Shown in pieces: positions 17,785-26,089 of a stretch of 64,000 bases of DNA (positions within the stretch are counted from its first letter, which is position 1; each line of letters begins with the position of its first letter). The position numbers and the translations under genes were made by a program. The DNA is from Phycisphaeraceae bacterium (GTDB lineage: Bacteria; Planctomycetota; Phycisphaerae; Phycisphaerales; Phycisphaeraceae). The notes beneath the pieces are model-generated. The model was not told where the DNA came from, ran no database searches, and was given only the letters and a program-made list of their open reading frames with translations. The stretch covers positions 248,001 to 312,000 of the forward strand of contig JAVKCD010000018.1 in the NCBI GenBank assembly GCA_040222855.1. Reading direction: 5' to 3'.

Positions 17785-18669
17785 ATGAAGACTCAGTTTG
17801 CTCTCGCCGCCGCCCTTGGCCTCATCGCCACCGGCACCACCCAGGCCGCTCTTATCAGCGACGATTTCGAGGTCGATTCGTCGGGCGATTACACCGTGGT
17901 TCAGTCCACGGGTGACAGCACCTCGACCTTTGCCTTCGATTACGTCGCCGCGGGCATCCCGCTGGCTCCTCGCTCGGCCCCTGGCGATAAGGGTGGCCTC
18001 CGGATGACCGCCAACGACACCGCTGGTGCCCCTGACCAAATTACCGCGTTCCACAACACCCTCGTGACCCCTCCTGCTGGCAAGGGCTACAAGCTGACTG
18101 TTGACGTGTACATGAATGTCAACCTGGCGGCGAGCGGCACGACCGAGTACGCCCATGTGGGCATCGGCGGCGACGGTGCGACGTTCAACAGCATCTTCAC
18201 CCCGATCTCCGGCTCGGGCATGTTCCATGCATTCACCGGTGAAGGCGGCTCGGGCTCTGACCACCGCTACTACCTCGATCCGACTGCTGGCGGCCCCACC
18301 ACGGTTCCCGGCTCCGATCCCAGCATGCTCGCTGGCAGCGCGAACGGCACCGCTGCCCTCTACCAGTCGATCTTCCCCACGACCGCGGTCCCCGGCTCGC
18401 CGACCAACATCTGGACCACGCTTGAGATCCAGGCGCTCAGCGGGCGTCTGACCGTTTCCTATGACGGCAACATGATCATCGACGCGCCGTTCACCGGCAA
18501 CCTCGCCGGCTTGGCCAGCCTTGGCTACGCCGACGTGTTCAGCTCGGTTGCCAACCCCTTCCAGTCGCAGTTCGGCGTCTACGACAACCTCGTTGTCGAA
18601 GTCGTCCCCGAGCCCGCCTCGGCGGCTCTGCTCGGCCTCGCTGGCCTGGCCCTGACCCGTCGTCGCTAA
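17785..18669 (+). CDS. PEP-CTERM sorting-domain protein
   Basis: 294 aa from the ATG at 17785 (GGGAG upstream). Signal peptide KTQFALAAALGLIATGTTQA, a beta-rich body without a recognised catalytic motif, and a C-terminal sorting tail VVPEPASAALLGLAGLALTR followed by RR. That tail is the PEP-CTERM signal: PEP motif, hydrophobic helix and basic end, cut by an exosortase. No exosortase gene is in the window. It is probably exported and possibly attached to extracellular matrix. A strong hairpin terminator lies 34 bases downstream. Codon use is C-rich, as for highly expressed genes. Confidence 0.9.
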   Translation: MKTQFALAAALGLIATGTTQAALISDDFEVDSSGDYTVVQSTGDSTSTFAFDYVAAGIPLAPRSAPGDKGGLRMTANDTAGAPDQITAFHNTLVTPPAGKGYKLTVDVYMNVNLAASGTTEYAHVGIGGDGATFNSIFTPISGSGMFHAFTGEGGSGSDHRYYLDPTAGGPTTVPGSDPSMLAGSANGTAALYQSIFPTTAVPGSPTNIWTTLEIQALSGRLTVSYDGNMIIDAPFTGNLAGLASLGYADVFSSVANPFQSQFGVYDNLVVEVVPEPASAALLGLAGLALTRRR

Positions 18670-18702
18670 GTTGACTGACGGTTCGACAATCTGACCCCTT
18701 GG

Positions 18703-18732
18703 CAGCCGCCGGAGACCTTTCTCCGGCGGCTG
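18703..18732 (+). terminator. Intrinsic terminator after the PEP-CTERM gene
   Basis: A perfect 13-bp GC-rich stem (18703-18715 with 18720-18732) with a CCTT loop, followed by TTCTTTG. It lies between the PEP-CTERM gene and mscS. Confidence 0.8.
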
Positions 18733-18845
18733 TTCTTTGCGGTTTGATTCCAGCCAGACCGCCCTTCCTCTCCAGCTTGACCACTCTCTCTGGATACGGG
18801 ATTATGCTCGATTCAGATCAACTCTCTCAGGAAGGGACCCCCTCC

Positions 18846-19739
18846 ATGCTGCCACTCTGGATGCTCGCTCAGGCCACCCCGGACGCTGCCCCCGCAGAGG
18901 CCGCTGCAGAAGCTGCTCCGGCCACAGACTACACCGACCCGACCGTCTGGCAGGACATGGCCTTCGAGTACGGGCCAGCGATCATCACGGCGCTCGTGAT
19001 CCTCATCATCACCCTCTTCGTGGCGAGTGTGGCATCGGGCATCACCAAGACGGCGATGCGTAAGGTCAAAGTCGATGAGACGCTGACGCGCTTCCTGGGC
19101 AAGATGGTCTGGTGGCTGGTCGTGCTCATTGGTGGCCTGACCTCGCTGCAGACCGCGGGTGTTGAAGTAACCGCCTTTGCCGCGGTGATCGCCGCGATGG
19201 GCTTTGCGATCGGTCTGGCCTTCCAAGGAACCCTGGGGAACCTCGCCTCGGGCGTGATGCTGCTGGTCTTCCGTCCGTTTAAGGTCGGGGACGTGATCAA
19301 CGTCGGGGGGACTGTAGGCAAGTGCTTTGAGATCGACCTGTTCTGCACCACGCTCGACACCCCCGACAACCGTAGGATCATCGTCCCCAACGGTTCTGTC
19401 TTTGGCAGCACCATCGAGAACATCACGTATCACCCGACGCGCCGGTGCGATGTCGCGGTGGGCACTGAGTACAGCGCCGACCTCGATAAGACCCGTGAGA
19501 TTCTGCAGAAGGCTATCGCCAGCGTGGACAACATCCTCCCCGATCCCGCTCCACAGGTTTACCTGCTCGAACTGGGTGGGTCGTCGATCAACTGGTCTCT
19601 CCGGGTCTGGGTCAACGCCGCCGATTTCTGGGCTGTGCGTGAGAAGCTGACCCGTGCGGCCAAGGTCGAGCTCGACAACGCCGGCATCGGCATCCCATTC
19701 CCGCAGATGGACGTCCACCTGTTCAAGCAGGGCGACTGA
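18846..19739 (+). CDS. MscS-family mechanosensitive ion channel
   Basis: 297 aa from the ATG at 18846 (AGGAAGG 9-10 bases upstream; an in-frame ATG at 18804 is possible). After an Ala/Pro-rich N-terminus there are three membrane helices. The third is the pore helix with the Gly/Ala pattern FAIGLAFQGTLGNLASGVML, followed by FRPFKVGDVINVGGTVGKC of the beta domain, then NGSVFGSTIENITYHPTRR and an alpha/beta C-terminal domain. Small MscS channels open under membrane tension to release solutes on osmotic downshock. Single-gene unit between two terminators. Confidence 0.93.
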   Translation: MLPLWMLAQATPDAAPAEAAAEAAPATDYTDPTVWQDMAFEYGPAIITALVILIITLFVASVASGITKTAMRKVKVDETLTRFLGKMVWWLVVLIGGLTSLQTAGVEVTAFAAVIAAMGFAIGLAFQGTLGNLASGVMLLVFRPFKVGDVINVGGTVGKCFEIDLFCTTLDTPDNRRIIVPNGSVFGSTIENITYHPTRRCDVAVGTEYSADLDKTREILQKAIASVDNILPDPAPQVYLLELGGSSINWSLRVWVNAADFWAVREKLTRAAKVELDNAGIGIPFPQMDVHLFKQGD

Positions 19740-19804
19740 TCAGATTTTTCCCCGGGGCATTCGAGCCCTGCTTATGTTCCCAATGGTTTGCATGAAAGAC
19801 CTGT

Positions 19805-20572
19805 ATGTTCAAATCACAATCCCTGATGGTGGCAGCCCTTACGGCCTGCCTAAGTGTTCCAGCCCTAGCCCAGGATGATGCTGAAGAAGCAGTCAACCCC
19901 GGACTCTTCGGTACCGAGATCCTCGAAGGCTGGGACCGGCGATTCTCTCTGGGTATCGACGGCCAGGAGGGTAACACGTCGGAGTTGAACTTCTTCACTC
20001 TTCTCGAACTCAACTACGCCGATGAGACCGACCGTTGGGATATCGACATCAGTTACGACTACGGCACTGAGGACAGCCAGAACACCGACAACGAGTTTAT
20101 GGCCAGGGTCTTCAAGGACTGGTTGATCCCGGATCAGAAGTACTTCTACTGGGCTGCTGGTGAGTACGAGTACGACCAGTTCGAGTCGTACGAGCAGCGT
20201 ATCGCCGGCTTTGGAGGTGTTGGCTACGAGCTGTTCAAGAATGAGAAGCACCTGGTCGATGGCCGTCTGGGTCTGGGGGCGATTCAGGAGATCAAGCCCG
20301 ATGATCTGCGGCCAGAGGGACTCATCGGTGTCGAGTGGACCTACGACATCAACGAGAACCAGGATCTGGTCGCCTCGAACTTCCTGTTCCCGAACCTCGA
20401 GGACCTTGGCAAGGCTCGCAACGTCACCGCAGTGGACTGGGTGATCCAGATGGATGCCGCCGAGAACCTGAGCCTCCGCATCGGTATTGAGAACGAGTAC
20501 GACATGAACGTCGATGGGGGCAGCCGGCGGAACGACTTTGAGTACCGGATCGCTCTGGTTCTCGACTTCTAG
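19805..20572 (+). CDS. DUF481-family outer-membrane protein
   Basis: 255 aa. Signal peptide FKSQSLMVAALTACLSVPAL ending AQDD. The body alternates aromatic and charged residues as in a small beta-barrel (GWDRRFSLGIDGQEGNTSEL, RWDIDISYDYGTEDS, VFKDWLIPDQKYFYWA) and ends DFEYRIALVLDF, typical of an outer-membrane C-terminal strand with terminal Phe. The pattern fits DUF481 (YdiY/salt-induced outer-membrane protein); its function is not established. A well-formed terminator follows. Confidence 0.8.
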   Translation: MFKSQSLMVAALTACLSVPALAQDDAEEAVNPGLFGTEILEGWDRRFSLGIDGQEGNTSELNFFTLLELNYADETDRWDIDISYDYGTEDSQNTDNEFMARVFKDWLIPDQKYFYWAAGEYEYDQFESYEQRIAGFGGVGYELFKNEKHLVDGRLGLGAIQEIKPDDLRPEGLIGVEWTYDINENQDLVASNFLFPNLEDLGKARNVTAVDWVIQMDAAENLSLRIGIENEYDMNVDGGSRRNDFEYRIALVLDF

Positions 20573-20602
20573 GCCTCAATCAGCAACAAAATATCTTGAC
20601 CC

Positions 20603-20649
20603 CCGCCGGGCGTCACCTACTCTTTAGTAGGGGAAGCCCGGCGGTTTTT
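20603..20649 (+). terminator. Intrinsic terminator with nested stem
   Basis: Outer 9-bp stem CCGCCGGGC (20603-20611) with GCCCGGCGG (20636-20644), inner stem CCTAC/GTAGG (20616-20620 with 20627-20631), followed by five T. It ends the DUF481 gene and abuts the start of the prepilin-like gene. Confidence 0.88.
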
Positions 20650-20669
20650 ACATGTGTCGAGGTGGTTCA

Positions 20670-21419
20670 TTGCAGCGCATATCAAGACACCAAGTCTCTG
20701 CTCACGGCTTTACGCTCATCGAGCTGCTGGTGGTGGTCTCGATCATCGCGCTGCTGATCGGGATCCTGCTGCCAGCACTCGGCATGGCCAGACGGACCGC
20801 TAAGGACATGCTCTGCACGACGAATCTTCGCCAGATCGGAGCAGCCTGGCAGTCCTATTGGGTTGACTCCAGCGGCTACACGCCGCTCTTCCGCAACCAT
20901 ATGCACTGGGTCTATGGCGGGAAAAGTGGGCTTGGACAAACCTACACCGATTTTGATAACGGTACGACGTTCCGCCGTCCCCTGAACTATTACATCGGGC
21001 TCACGAACAACAACACCAGCGGCCTGGATACATTCAGATGCCCTTTCTCACGAGAGATCAGCCACGGCAACGGCGGGCCAGGCCCCACCAAAGGGCATGA
21101 CACCTACGAGTATTACGGAAACACCTACATGCTCAACTTCCATCTGGCCCCGCCGCCATCGGTCCGAAAAACACCGGTAGGACTCGCGGAGTTTGAGCTA
21201 TCTGAATCACTTGTCGTGCTGGCGGGAGATGTTCAGTGGTACTACACCGTCAACGATGCCCACTGGGATGCGAAGTTTCACAATGACGCGGACAAGATGA
21301 ATCTGCTTTTTGTGGATGGACATGCGAGCTTCATGCAACTCACCCGGGGTGAAGACCAGACAGCCGATTACAGCTTCCCATACGTTCAGCGCGATGCGGA
21401 AGCAGAATCTTCTCCCTGA
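20670..21419 (+). CDS. Type II pseudopilin/prepilin-like protein
   Basis: 249 aa from the TTG at 20670 (GAGG 7 bases upstream); the ATG at 20652 sits just after the terminator and lacks a ribosome site. The N-terminus has a type IV prepilin signal: basic leader, then [19 protein letters not shown] with the invariant Glu at +5 after the predicted prepilin-peptidase cut. The rest is a globular domain ending in [15 protein letters not shown], the FxDGH motif of the large planctomycete family with prepilin N-terminus and H-X9-DG-type C-terminus. These are abundant and mostly uncharacterised. It is probably exported and pseudopilin-like. Confidence 0.88.
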   Translation: MQRISRHQVSAHGFTLIELLVVVSIIALLIGILLPALGMARRTAKDMLCTTNLRQIGAAWQSYWVDSSGYTPLFRNHMHWVYGGKSGLGQTYTDFDNGTTFRRPLNYYIGLTNNNTSGLDTFRCPFSREISHGNGGPGPTKGHDTYEYYGNTYMLNFHLAPPPSVRKTPVGLAEFELSESLVVLAGDVQWYYTVNDAHWDAKFHNDADKMNLLFVDGHASFMQLTRGEDQTADYSFPYVQRDAEAESSP

Positions 21420-21435
21420 TCGCTGCATAGAAAAA

Positions 21436-21474
21436 CCAGTCGGGCCCGGGCTGAATGCCCGGGCCACGAACTGG
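21436..21474. repeat. REP-like extragenic palindrome
   Basis: A two-part hairpin: outer CCAGT/ACTGG and inner 9-bp GGCCCGGGC/GCCCGGGCC with a TGAAT loop. No T-tract follows, so it is not a typical terminator. It lies 17 bases after the prepilin-like gene, in the 256-base gap before the LuxR gene. Its form resembles a repetitive extragenic palindrome, but only one clear copy is seen here. Confidence 0.45.
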
Positions 21475-21675
21475 TCACCACCACGCCCCCCTGTCGTGCC
21501 ACCCACCCGCCTCTCTACCCCTCCGCCCGGCGGCCGAACCGCTTGAGCGGGGGTTCCTCCCTGAATACGCAGGGATTTCCCCTTGCCTGCGCATCGATCA
21601 GAGAAATATCCATAGACAGGGATGATCCGGAGGGTTATGCTTTTTTGTGATTGTTGGCTACCGGGAAATTCGTTT

Positions 21676-22551
21676 ATGAGCCAGACACCCAACCCGAGTC
21701 CTGCAGAGGACACTCCCACCCCCCCGGGCTTGGCCGTCGGTAGCGGGGAGGAATCGCTCATCACCGAGGAGGATCTTCGCGCTGTGGTGCGCCTGCTGAC
21801 CGAGGTCATCCGCGACGAGGGGGACCTGGCCAGTAGGAAAAGAACGCTGATGGACGGGCTGACGCGTCTTGTAGACGCCGATTCATGGCTCTGGACCATT
21901 ACACGAGATGTCCGCGAAGGCGGGCGGCCGCTCTCCATCTGGATGATGCATGGCGGACTCTCCAAAGACCAGGTCGCGGCCATGCTGGCCTATGCCAACG
22001 ACCCGGTCGGCCCTCCACCTGAGCACGCGCCGCTGGCTCGACTCCAGCAAGAAGGTCGACACTACACACGCAGGCGTCAGCAACTGATATCCGACGAAGA
22101 TTTCTACAACGCTGACAGCATCCGCCAGTACGGCAAGCTCATGAACATGGACCAGTACGTCTTCTCGATCTACCCGCTCGAAGAGCCGGACATGATCTCC
22201 GGCGTCGGGCTGCACCGGAAGTGGGGACGAGAACCTTTTAGCGAGCGCGACTCAAGACTGATTCACATCGTCTGTAGCGAGATCCGCTGGTTGCACAGCA
22301 CCGACATGCCGAAGGACCGCGGCCAGAAGAGCCTGGGCCTGTCACCTCGTCAGCGCACGGTCTTCATGATGCTTCTCCAAGGCACCAGCCCGAAGGACAT
22401 GGCCTCTAATCTGAGCCTGAGCGTCCATACCGTCAACGACCACATCAAGGCGATCTACCGCCAGTTCAAGGTTGGCAGCCGGCACGAACTCGCGGCACGA
22501 TTCATCAATGGCGACGGCGGGGATCATTCACCAGCAAGTAACACGCCGTAG
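21676..22551 (+). CDS. LuxR-family transcriptional regulator
   Basis: 291 aa from the ATG at 21676. A disordered Pro-rich N-terminus leads into a GAF-like sensory region (about residues 40-210, with DADSWLWTITRDVREG). The C-terminal LuxR/FixJ helix-turn-helix reads LSPRQRTVFMMLLQGTSPKD, then LSLSVHTVNDHIKAIYRQFK and VGSRHELAARF. It probably binds DNA as a dimer in response to an unknown signal or partner. No quorum-sensing synthase or histidine kinase is adjacent. It converges on the sigma-factor gene, with a shared hairpin between them. Confidence 0.88.
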   Translation: MSQTPNPSPAEDTPTPPGLAVGSGEESLITEEDLRAVVRLLTEVIRDEGDLASRKRTLMDGLTRLVDADSWLWTITRDVREGGRPLSIWMMHGGLSKDQVAAMLAYANDPVGPPPEHAPLARLQQEGRHYTRRRQQLISDEDFYNADSIRQYGKLMNMDQYVFSIYPLEEPDMISGVGLHRKWGREPFSERDSRLIHIVCSEIRWLHSTDMPKDRGQKSLGLSPRQRTVFMMLLQGTSPKDMASNLSLSVHTVNDHIKAIYRQFKVGSRHELAARFINGDGGDHSPASNTP

Positions 22552-22572
22552 ACCCTCAATCTCCGAAATGAA

Positions 22573-22604
22573 CAACCCCGCACTCAAGAGCACGGGGTTG
22601 CTTT
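22573..22604 (+). terminator. Terminator between the convergent LuxR and sigma genes
   Basis: 8-bp stem CAACCCCG (22573-22580) with CGGGGTTG (22593-22600) and a 12-base loop. A CTTTGATTTTT run follows on the + strand, so it mainly serves the LuxR gene. Confidence 0.75.
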
Positions 22605-22626
22605 GATTTTTCAGACTTTGGCCTTC

Positions 22627-23598
22627 TTAGTTGAGGACATCGTCCTCCATGTGATCGCGGAGTTTCTCGAGCGCTCGGTTCTGGATCTGCCGGACACGCT
22701 CCTTGGTCACACCGATGGTCCGACCGACCTGCTCGAGTGTGTGCCCACGGCCGTTGGAGCGACGCGTTGCTTCTCGGAGTCCGAAACGATGCTCGATCAC
22801 CGTACGCTCAACGGGTGTCAACTCAGCGGCGTTGTCACGGATGATCTCGCCGACCTCGGCCACGCAGTCTTCCTCGTGAGCCTCACGCTTCTTCTTCAGG
22901 AAGTCAGATTTCTCGTACTTCACGTCGTACTCAGCTGAGAACAACCGGCGATGCTTGGTCTGCTTCTGACCCGCGCGGCTAAACGACTTGAGGATCGCAC
23001 GGCAGGCATAGGTCGAGAACTTGAAACCACGGGAAACATCGAACTTATCGACGGCCCGCAGCAGCGCCATGTTGCCCTCGGACACCATGTCCGCGAACTC
23101 CAGGTCATTGGGGCGCGTCCGCTTGGCCATCGCGAGGACCAGAGCCAGGTTGGTGTTGGCAATCTGCTCGCGGTAGGCATCGGCGCGATCGTGCCAAGCG
23201 AGAAACTTCTTTGCGGTTTCGACATTGAGCTTGCGTGCCCGTCGGAGTCGGTCATGCAGCTTCGAGGCTCGGTAGCGCGCGTAATTGAACTGCAGGAATA
23301 GTGCCCGCTCCTGCTTGGCGGTCAGGAGCACCGTCCCGGCCCGGACCGCCCGCGTTGGCGGGGCGATCAGGTCTTCGATCATCGGCGCGTACCAACTGGT
23401 GTCGGGCTCGGGGACCGCTTCGGCCTGCCGGTAGATCAGCTTCTCAGCACGGGCCGGGGGCTCCTGGAAGATCTCGTCATTCATGTAGTCGTAGACTTCG
23501 ATCTCGAGCAGTTCTTCCAGACGCTGAGCATCGACCGCCCCGAGCTGGGGTCGGCCACTCGGCTTGTTGGGCTTGGTCTTGGTGAGTGTGGCAGGCAT
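22627..23598 (-). CDS. RNA polymerase sigma factor, sigma-70 family, non-primary type
   Basis: 323 aa from the ATG at 23598, chosen because GGAG lies 6 bases upstream. Region 2 is clear (NLALVLAMAKRTRPNDLEFA, MVSEGNMALLRAVDKFDVSR, FKFSTYACRAILKSFSR), as is region 4 (GHTLEQVGRTIGVTKERVRQ, IQNRALEKLRDHM). The promoter-melting segment reads FSTYACRAILKSFSR where primary factors have FSTYAxWWIRQAIxR, so the aromatic pair is missing. There is no region 1.1. The N-terminal 100 residues are unlike RpoD. This is probably an alternative sigma factor of a planctomycete-specific group with altered -10 recognition. A promoter overlapped by a dyad lies upstream. Confidence 0.88.
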   Translation of the reverse strand: MPATLTKTKPNKPSGRPQLGAVDAQRLEELLEIEVYDYMNDEIFQEPPARAEKLIYRQAEAVPEPDTSWYAPMIEDLIAPPTRAVRAGTVLLTAKQERALFLQFNYARYRASKLHDRLRRARKLNVETAKKFLAWHDRADAYREQIANTNLALVLAMAKRTRPNDLEFADMVSEGNMALLRAVDKFDVSRGFKFSTYACRAILKSFSRAGQKQTKHRRLFSAEYDVKYEKSDFLKKKREAHEEDCVAEVGEIIRDNAAELTPVERTVIEHRFGLREATRRSNGRGHTLEQVGRTIGVTKERVRQIQNRALEKLRDHMEDDVLN

Positions 23599-23658
23599 AA
23601 GGCACTCCATGTACGGCGTTCACTCCTCGCAGGGTCATCGCCGGTTTCCTTACTTGCA

Positions 23659-23692
23659 ACCTAGAATAATTCCAATCTAGGTATCCAGTCAA
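23659..23692 (-). promoter_or_regulatory. Promoter of the sigma-factor gene, overlapped by an operator-like dyad
   Basis: On the minus strand: TTGACT (23687-23692), 18-base spacer, TATTCT (23663-23668), placing transcription start about 57 bases before the sigma ATG. The inverted repeat ACCTAGA (23659-23665) / TCTAGGT (23676-23682) with a 10-base spacer covers the -10 box and half of the spacer. This is the expected position for a repressor or autoregulator. The sequences are seen directly; function is inferred. Confidence 0.6.
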
Positions 23693-23753
23693 TCACAAAC
23701 CTCAGACTTCTATTCCCCGGTCTGCCAATCCCTACGACTTCTCCGAGAGTGCC

Positions 23754-23759
23754 TATACT
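23754..23759 (+). promoter_or_regulatory. Possible -10 box upstream of sod
   Basis: TATACT about 72 bases before the sod ATG. No good -35 hexamer is seen at 16-18 bases upstream, so this is only a candidate. The sod ribosome site GGAG (7 bases before the ATG at 23831) is clear. Confidence 0.35.
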
Positions 23760-23830
23760 GTGATGAACAGTCGGCACAGGCGCCGAGTACGACTTAAATA
23801 CTTTTTGATGCTGAACTTACGGAGCAATTT

Positions 23831-24469
23831 ATGGCCTTCACGCTACCCGACCTGCCCTACGCTCACAATCACCTCGAGCCAGCGATCGATGCCACGACGA
23901 TGCAGATCCATCACGGCAAGCATCATGCCGCTTACGTCGCCAAGCTCAACGATGCTGTCGCCGGCACCGAATGGGAGGGCAAGTCGATCGAGCAGATCCT
24001 GACCTCGCTGGACAGGCTCCCCGCCGATAAGCAGGGCCCAGTCAGGAACAATGGCGGAGGTCACTACAACCACTCACTCTTCTGGACCCTGCTCACCAAG
24101 CCCGACACAGGCGGAAAGCCCTCCGATGACCTCGCCAAGGCGATTGAATCCGACTTGGGCGGGATGGACGCCTTCAAACAGGCCTTCTCGAACGCCGCAG
24201 CGACTCGTTTCGGCTCCGGCTGGGCGTGGCTCTGCGTCGGCGAGGGCGGCAAGCTCCATGTGAGCTCGACCGCCAACCAGGACAACCCCATCATGCCTAA
24301 AGCCTTCGGTGGCCACGGCGAGAAGCACGCCCCGATCCTCGGCGTCGATGTCTGGGAGCACGCTTACTACCTCAACTACCAGAACCGCAGACCCGATTAC
24401 GTCGCCGCCTTCTTCGACGTGATCAACTGGGCCCGCGTGTCGGAACTCTTCGCCAAAGCCAAGGGCTGA
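23831..24469 (+). CDS. sod: Superoxide dismutase, Mn/Fe family
   Basis: 212 aa. Converts superoxide to oxygen and hydrogen peroxide. Metal ligands are visible: His in [13 protein letters not shown], His in [13 protein letters not shown], and Asp and His in [15 protein letters not shown]. The [11 protein letters not shown] pattern favours the manganese type. No signal peptide, so cytoplasmic. Single-gene unit with its own terminator. Start supported by GGAG at 7 bases and by the family N-terminus ([15 protein letters not shown]). Confidence 0.96.
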   Translation: MAFTLPDLPYAHNHLEPAIDATTMQIHHGKHHAAYVAKLNDAVAGTEWEGKSIEQILTSLDRLPADKQGPVRNNGGGHYNHSLFWTLLTKPDTGGKPSDDLAKAIESDLGGMDAFKQAFSNAAATRFGSGWAWLCVGEGGKLHVSSTANQDNPIMPKAFGGHGEKHAPILGVDVWEHAYYLNYQNRRPDYVAAFFDVINWARVSELFAKAKG

Positions 24470-24494
24470 TGACAGGCAGTTAAGAACACCGATC

Positions 24495-24521
24495 AGCCCG
24501 CTCCCTGTGAGCGGGCTTTTT
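24495..24521 (+). terminator. Intrinsic terminator after sod
   Basis: Perfect 9-bp stem AGCCCGCTC/GAGCGGGCT (24495-24503 with 24509-24517), loop CCTGT, followed by TTTT. Confidence 0.9.
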
Positions 24522-24642
24522 GATGCGCTATCGGACGCAGTCTGACTCGACACGACCAAAAGCGCTCACACACCGGCTAAACCGATATGCTCAGGGCGGC
24601 GTGCTGTCGCACCGGGAGGGGAACAACCGGAGCCCAAGGCGC

Positions 24643-26067
24643 ATGAGGCACTATGACGCGGTCGTGATCGGAACTGGGCCCGCAGGCCAGAAGGCCGCCA
24701 TCCAGGCAGCCAAACTCGGCAAGCGGGTCGCCATTATCGAAAAGAGCACCGTCCTGGGCGGGGCTCAGGTCAACACCGGAACTGTGCCCTCCAAGGCACT
24801 CCGTGAGGCCGCCCTGCACCTCACCGGAGCGGGCAAGCGTGGGCTCTTCGGCGAGTCGTACCGTGTCAAAAAGACCATCACCATCCGAGACCTCGTCTCG
24901 GTCTCCCAGCAGGTCATCCGTGGCGAGTGGGAAGTCATCCGCGACCAGATCGACCGCAACGGCGTCGATCTCATCTGGGGCAAGGCTCACTTCGAGGGCC
25001 CCAACCTCATTCAGGTCATGGGCCCCGACCACTCCGACATGATCACCGCTGACGTCTTCATCGTCTGCGTCGGCACACGCCCTGCCAAGCCCGATCATGT
25101 CCCTTTCAACGACAGCAACATCCTCACCTCCGACACCTTCCTCGCCCTCGACAAGCTCCCTAAGAGCCTGATCGTCGTCGGCGGCGGGGTCATCGGCACC
25201 GAGTATGCCTGCATCATGGCCACGCTGGGTGTCAAGGTCAGTCTCATCGAAGGCCGGCACAAACTCCTGGGCTTTGTCGATAACGAGATCTCCGAGGCGT
25301 TGCAGTTCTACATGCGCCGCCAGGGCGTCAGCCTACGCATGGGCGAGAAGGTCGAGCGGATCTTTGAGATCCCCGATGAGGATCGGAACAACAACAACGG
25401 CTCAGGCGGGCCACAGGTCATTGCCCAACTCGAATCTGGCAAGACCCTCCGTGCCGAATGCATCCTCTACTCGGTTGGCCGCCAGGGTGTCTGCGCCGAC
25501 CTGGGACTGGATAACGTCGGCGTGGAGTACGACGACCGCGAACGCCTGCACGTCAACGAGCGCTACCAGACCAACATCCCTCATGTCTATGCCGCTGGCG
25601 ACGTGATCGGATTCCCCGCTCTGGCTTCGACCTCGATGGAACAGGGCCGACGCGCCATGTGCTTCGCGCTCGGTCAGGAAATCGAGGACTGGAACACGGA
25701 GCTGTTCCCCTACGGGATCTACGGCATCCCCGAGATCTCAATGGTCGGCAAGACCGAAGAACAACTCACCGACGCGGGCATCCCCTACGAGGCTGGTATC
25801 GCCAGCTACAAGGAAATCGCCCGCGGCCAACTCCTTGGCGACGAGTTCGGCATGCTCAAGGTCCTCATCCATCAGGAGACCCACAAGGTCCTTGGCGTCC
25901 ACGCCATCGGCACCGGCGCGACCGAACTGATCCACATCGGTCAGGCCGTCATGGCCCTCGATGGCACCGCCGAGTTCTTCATCAACAACGTCTTTAACTT
26001 CCCCACCCTCGCCGAAGCCTACAAGGTCGCTGCTTACAACGGGCTCAATAAGCTGGCTCACGTTTAG
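24643..26067 (+). CDS. sthA: Soluble pyridine nucleotide transhydrogenase-type flavoprotein
   Basis: 474 aa from the ATG at 24643 (the frame is open back to 24520, but the family N-terminus is HYDAVVIGTGPAGQKAAIQ). FAD-binding Rossmann motif GTGPAGQ, second nucleotide motif VVGGGVIGTEYACIMATLG, YAAGDVIGFP (FAD), and a C-terminal dimer domain. The redox-active CxxxxC of lipoamide dehydrogenases is absent: the segment is GGAQVNTGTVPSKALREA, as in SthA-type enzymes. These balance NADH and NADPH by hydride transfer. SthA is the best match; another disulfide-less family member cannot be excluded. Confidence 0.85.
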   Translation: MRHYDAVVIGTGPAGQKAAIQAAKLGKRVAIIEKSTVLGGAQVNTGTVPSKALREAALHLTGAGKRGLFGESYRVKKTITIRDLVSVSQQVIRGEWEVIRDQIDRNGVDLIWGKAHFEGPNLIQVMGPDHSDMITADVFIVCVGTRPAKPDHVPFNDSNILTSDTFLALDKLPKSLIVVGGGVIGTEYACIMATLGVKVSLIEGRHKLLGFVDNEISEALQFYMRRQGVSLRMGEKVERIFEIPDEDRNNNNGSGGPQVIAQLESGKTLRAECILYSVGRQGVCADLGLDNVGVEYDDRERLHVNERYQTNIPHVYAAGDVIGFPALASTSMEQGRRAMCFALGQEIEDWNTELFPYGIYGIPEISMVGKTEEQLTDAGIPYEAGIASYKEIARGQLLGDEFGMLKVLIHQETHKVLGVHAIGTGATELIHIGQAVMALDGTAEFFINNVFNFPTLAEAYKVAAYNGLNKLAHV

Positions 26068-26089
26068 GCACAGACCTGTATTACAAGGA

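Noticed and set aside
20670-21419. Start of a type IV pilus or type II secretion operon
   Set aside because: It is a single prepilin-like gene between a terminator and a LuxR gene, with no prepilin peptidase, ATPase or platform protein. The secretin at 4.4 kb is 13 kb away.
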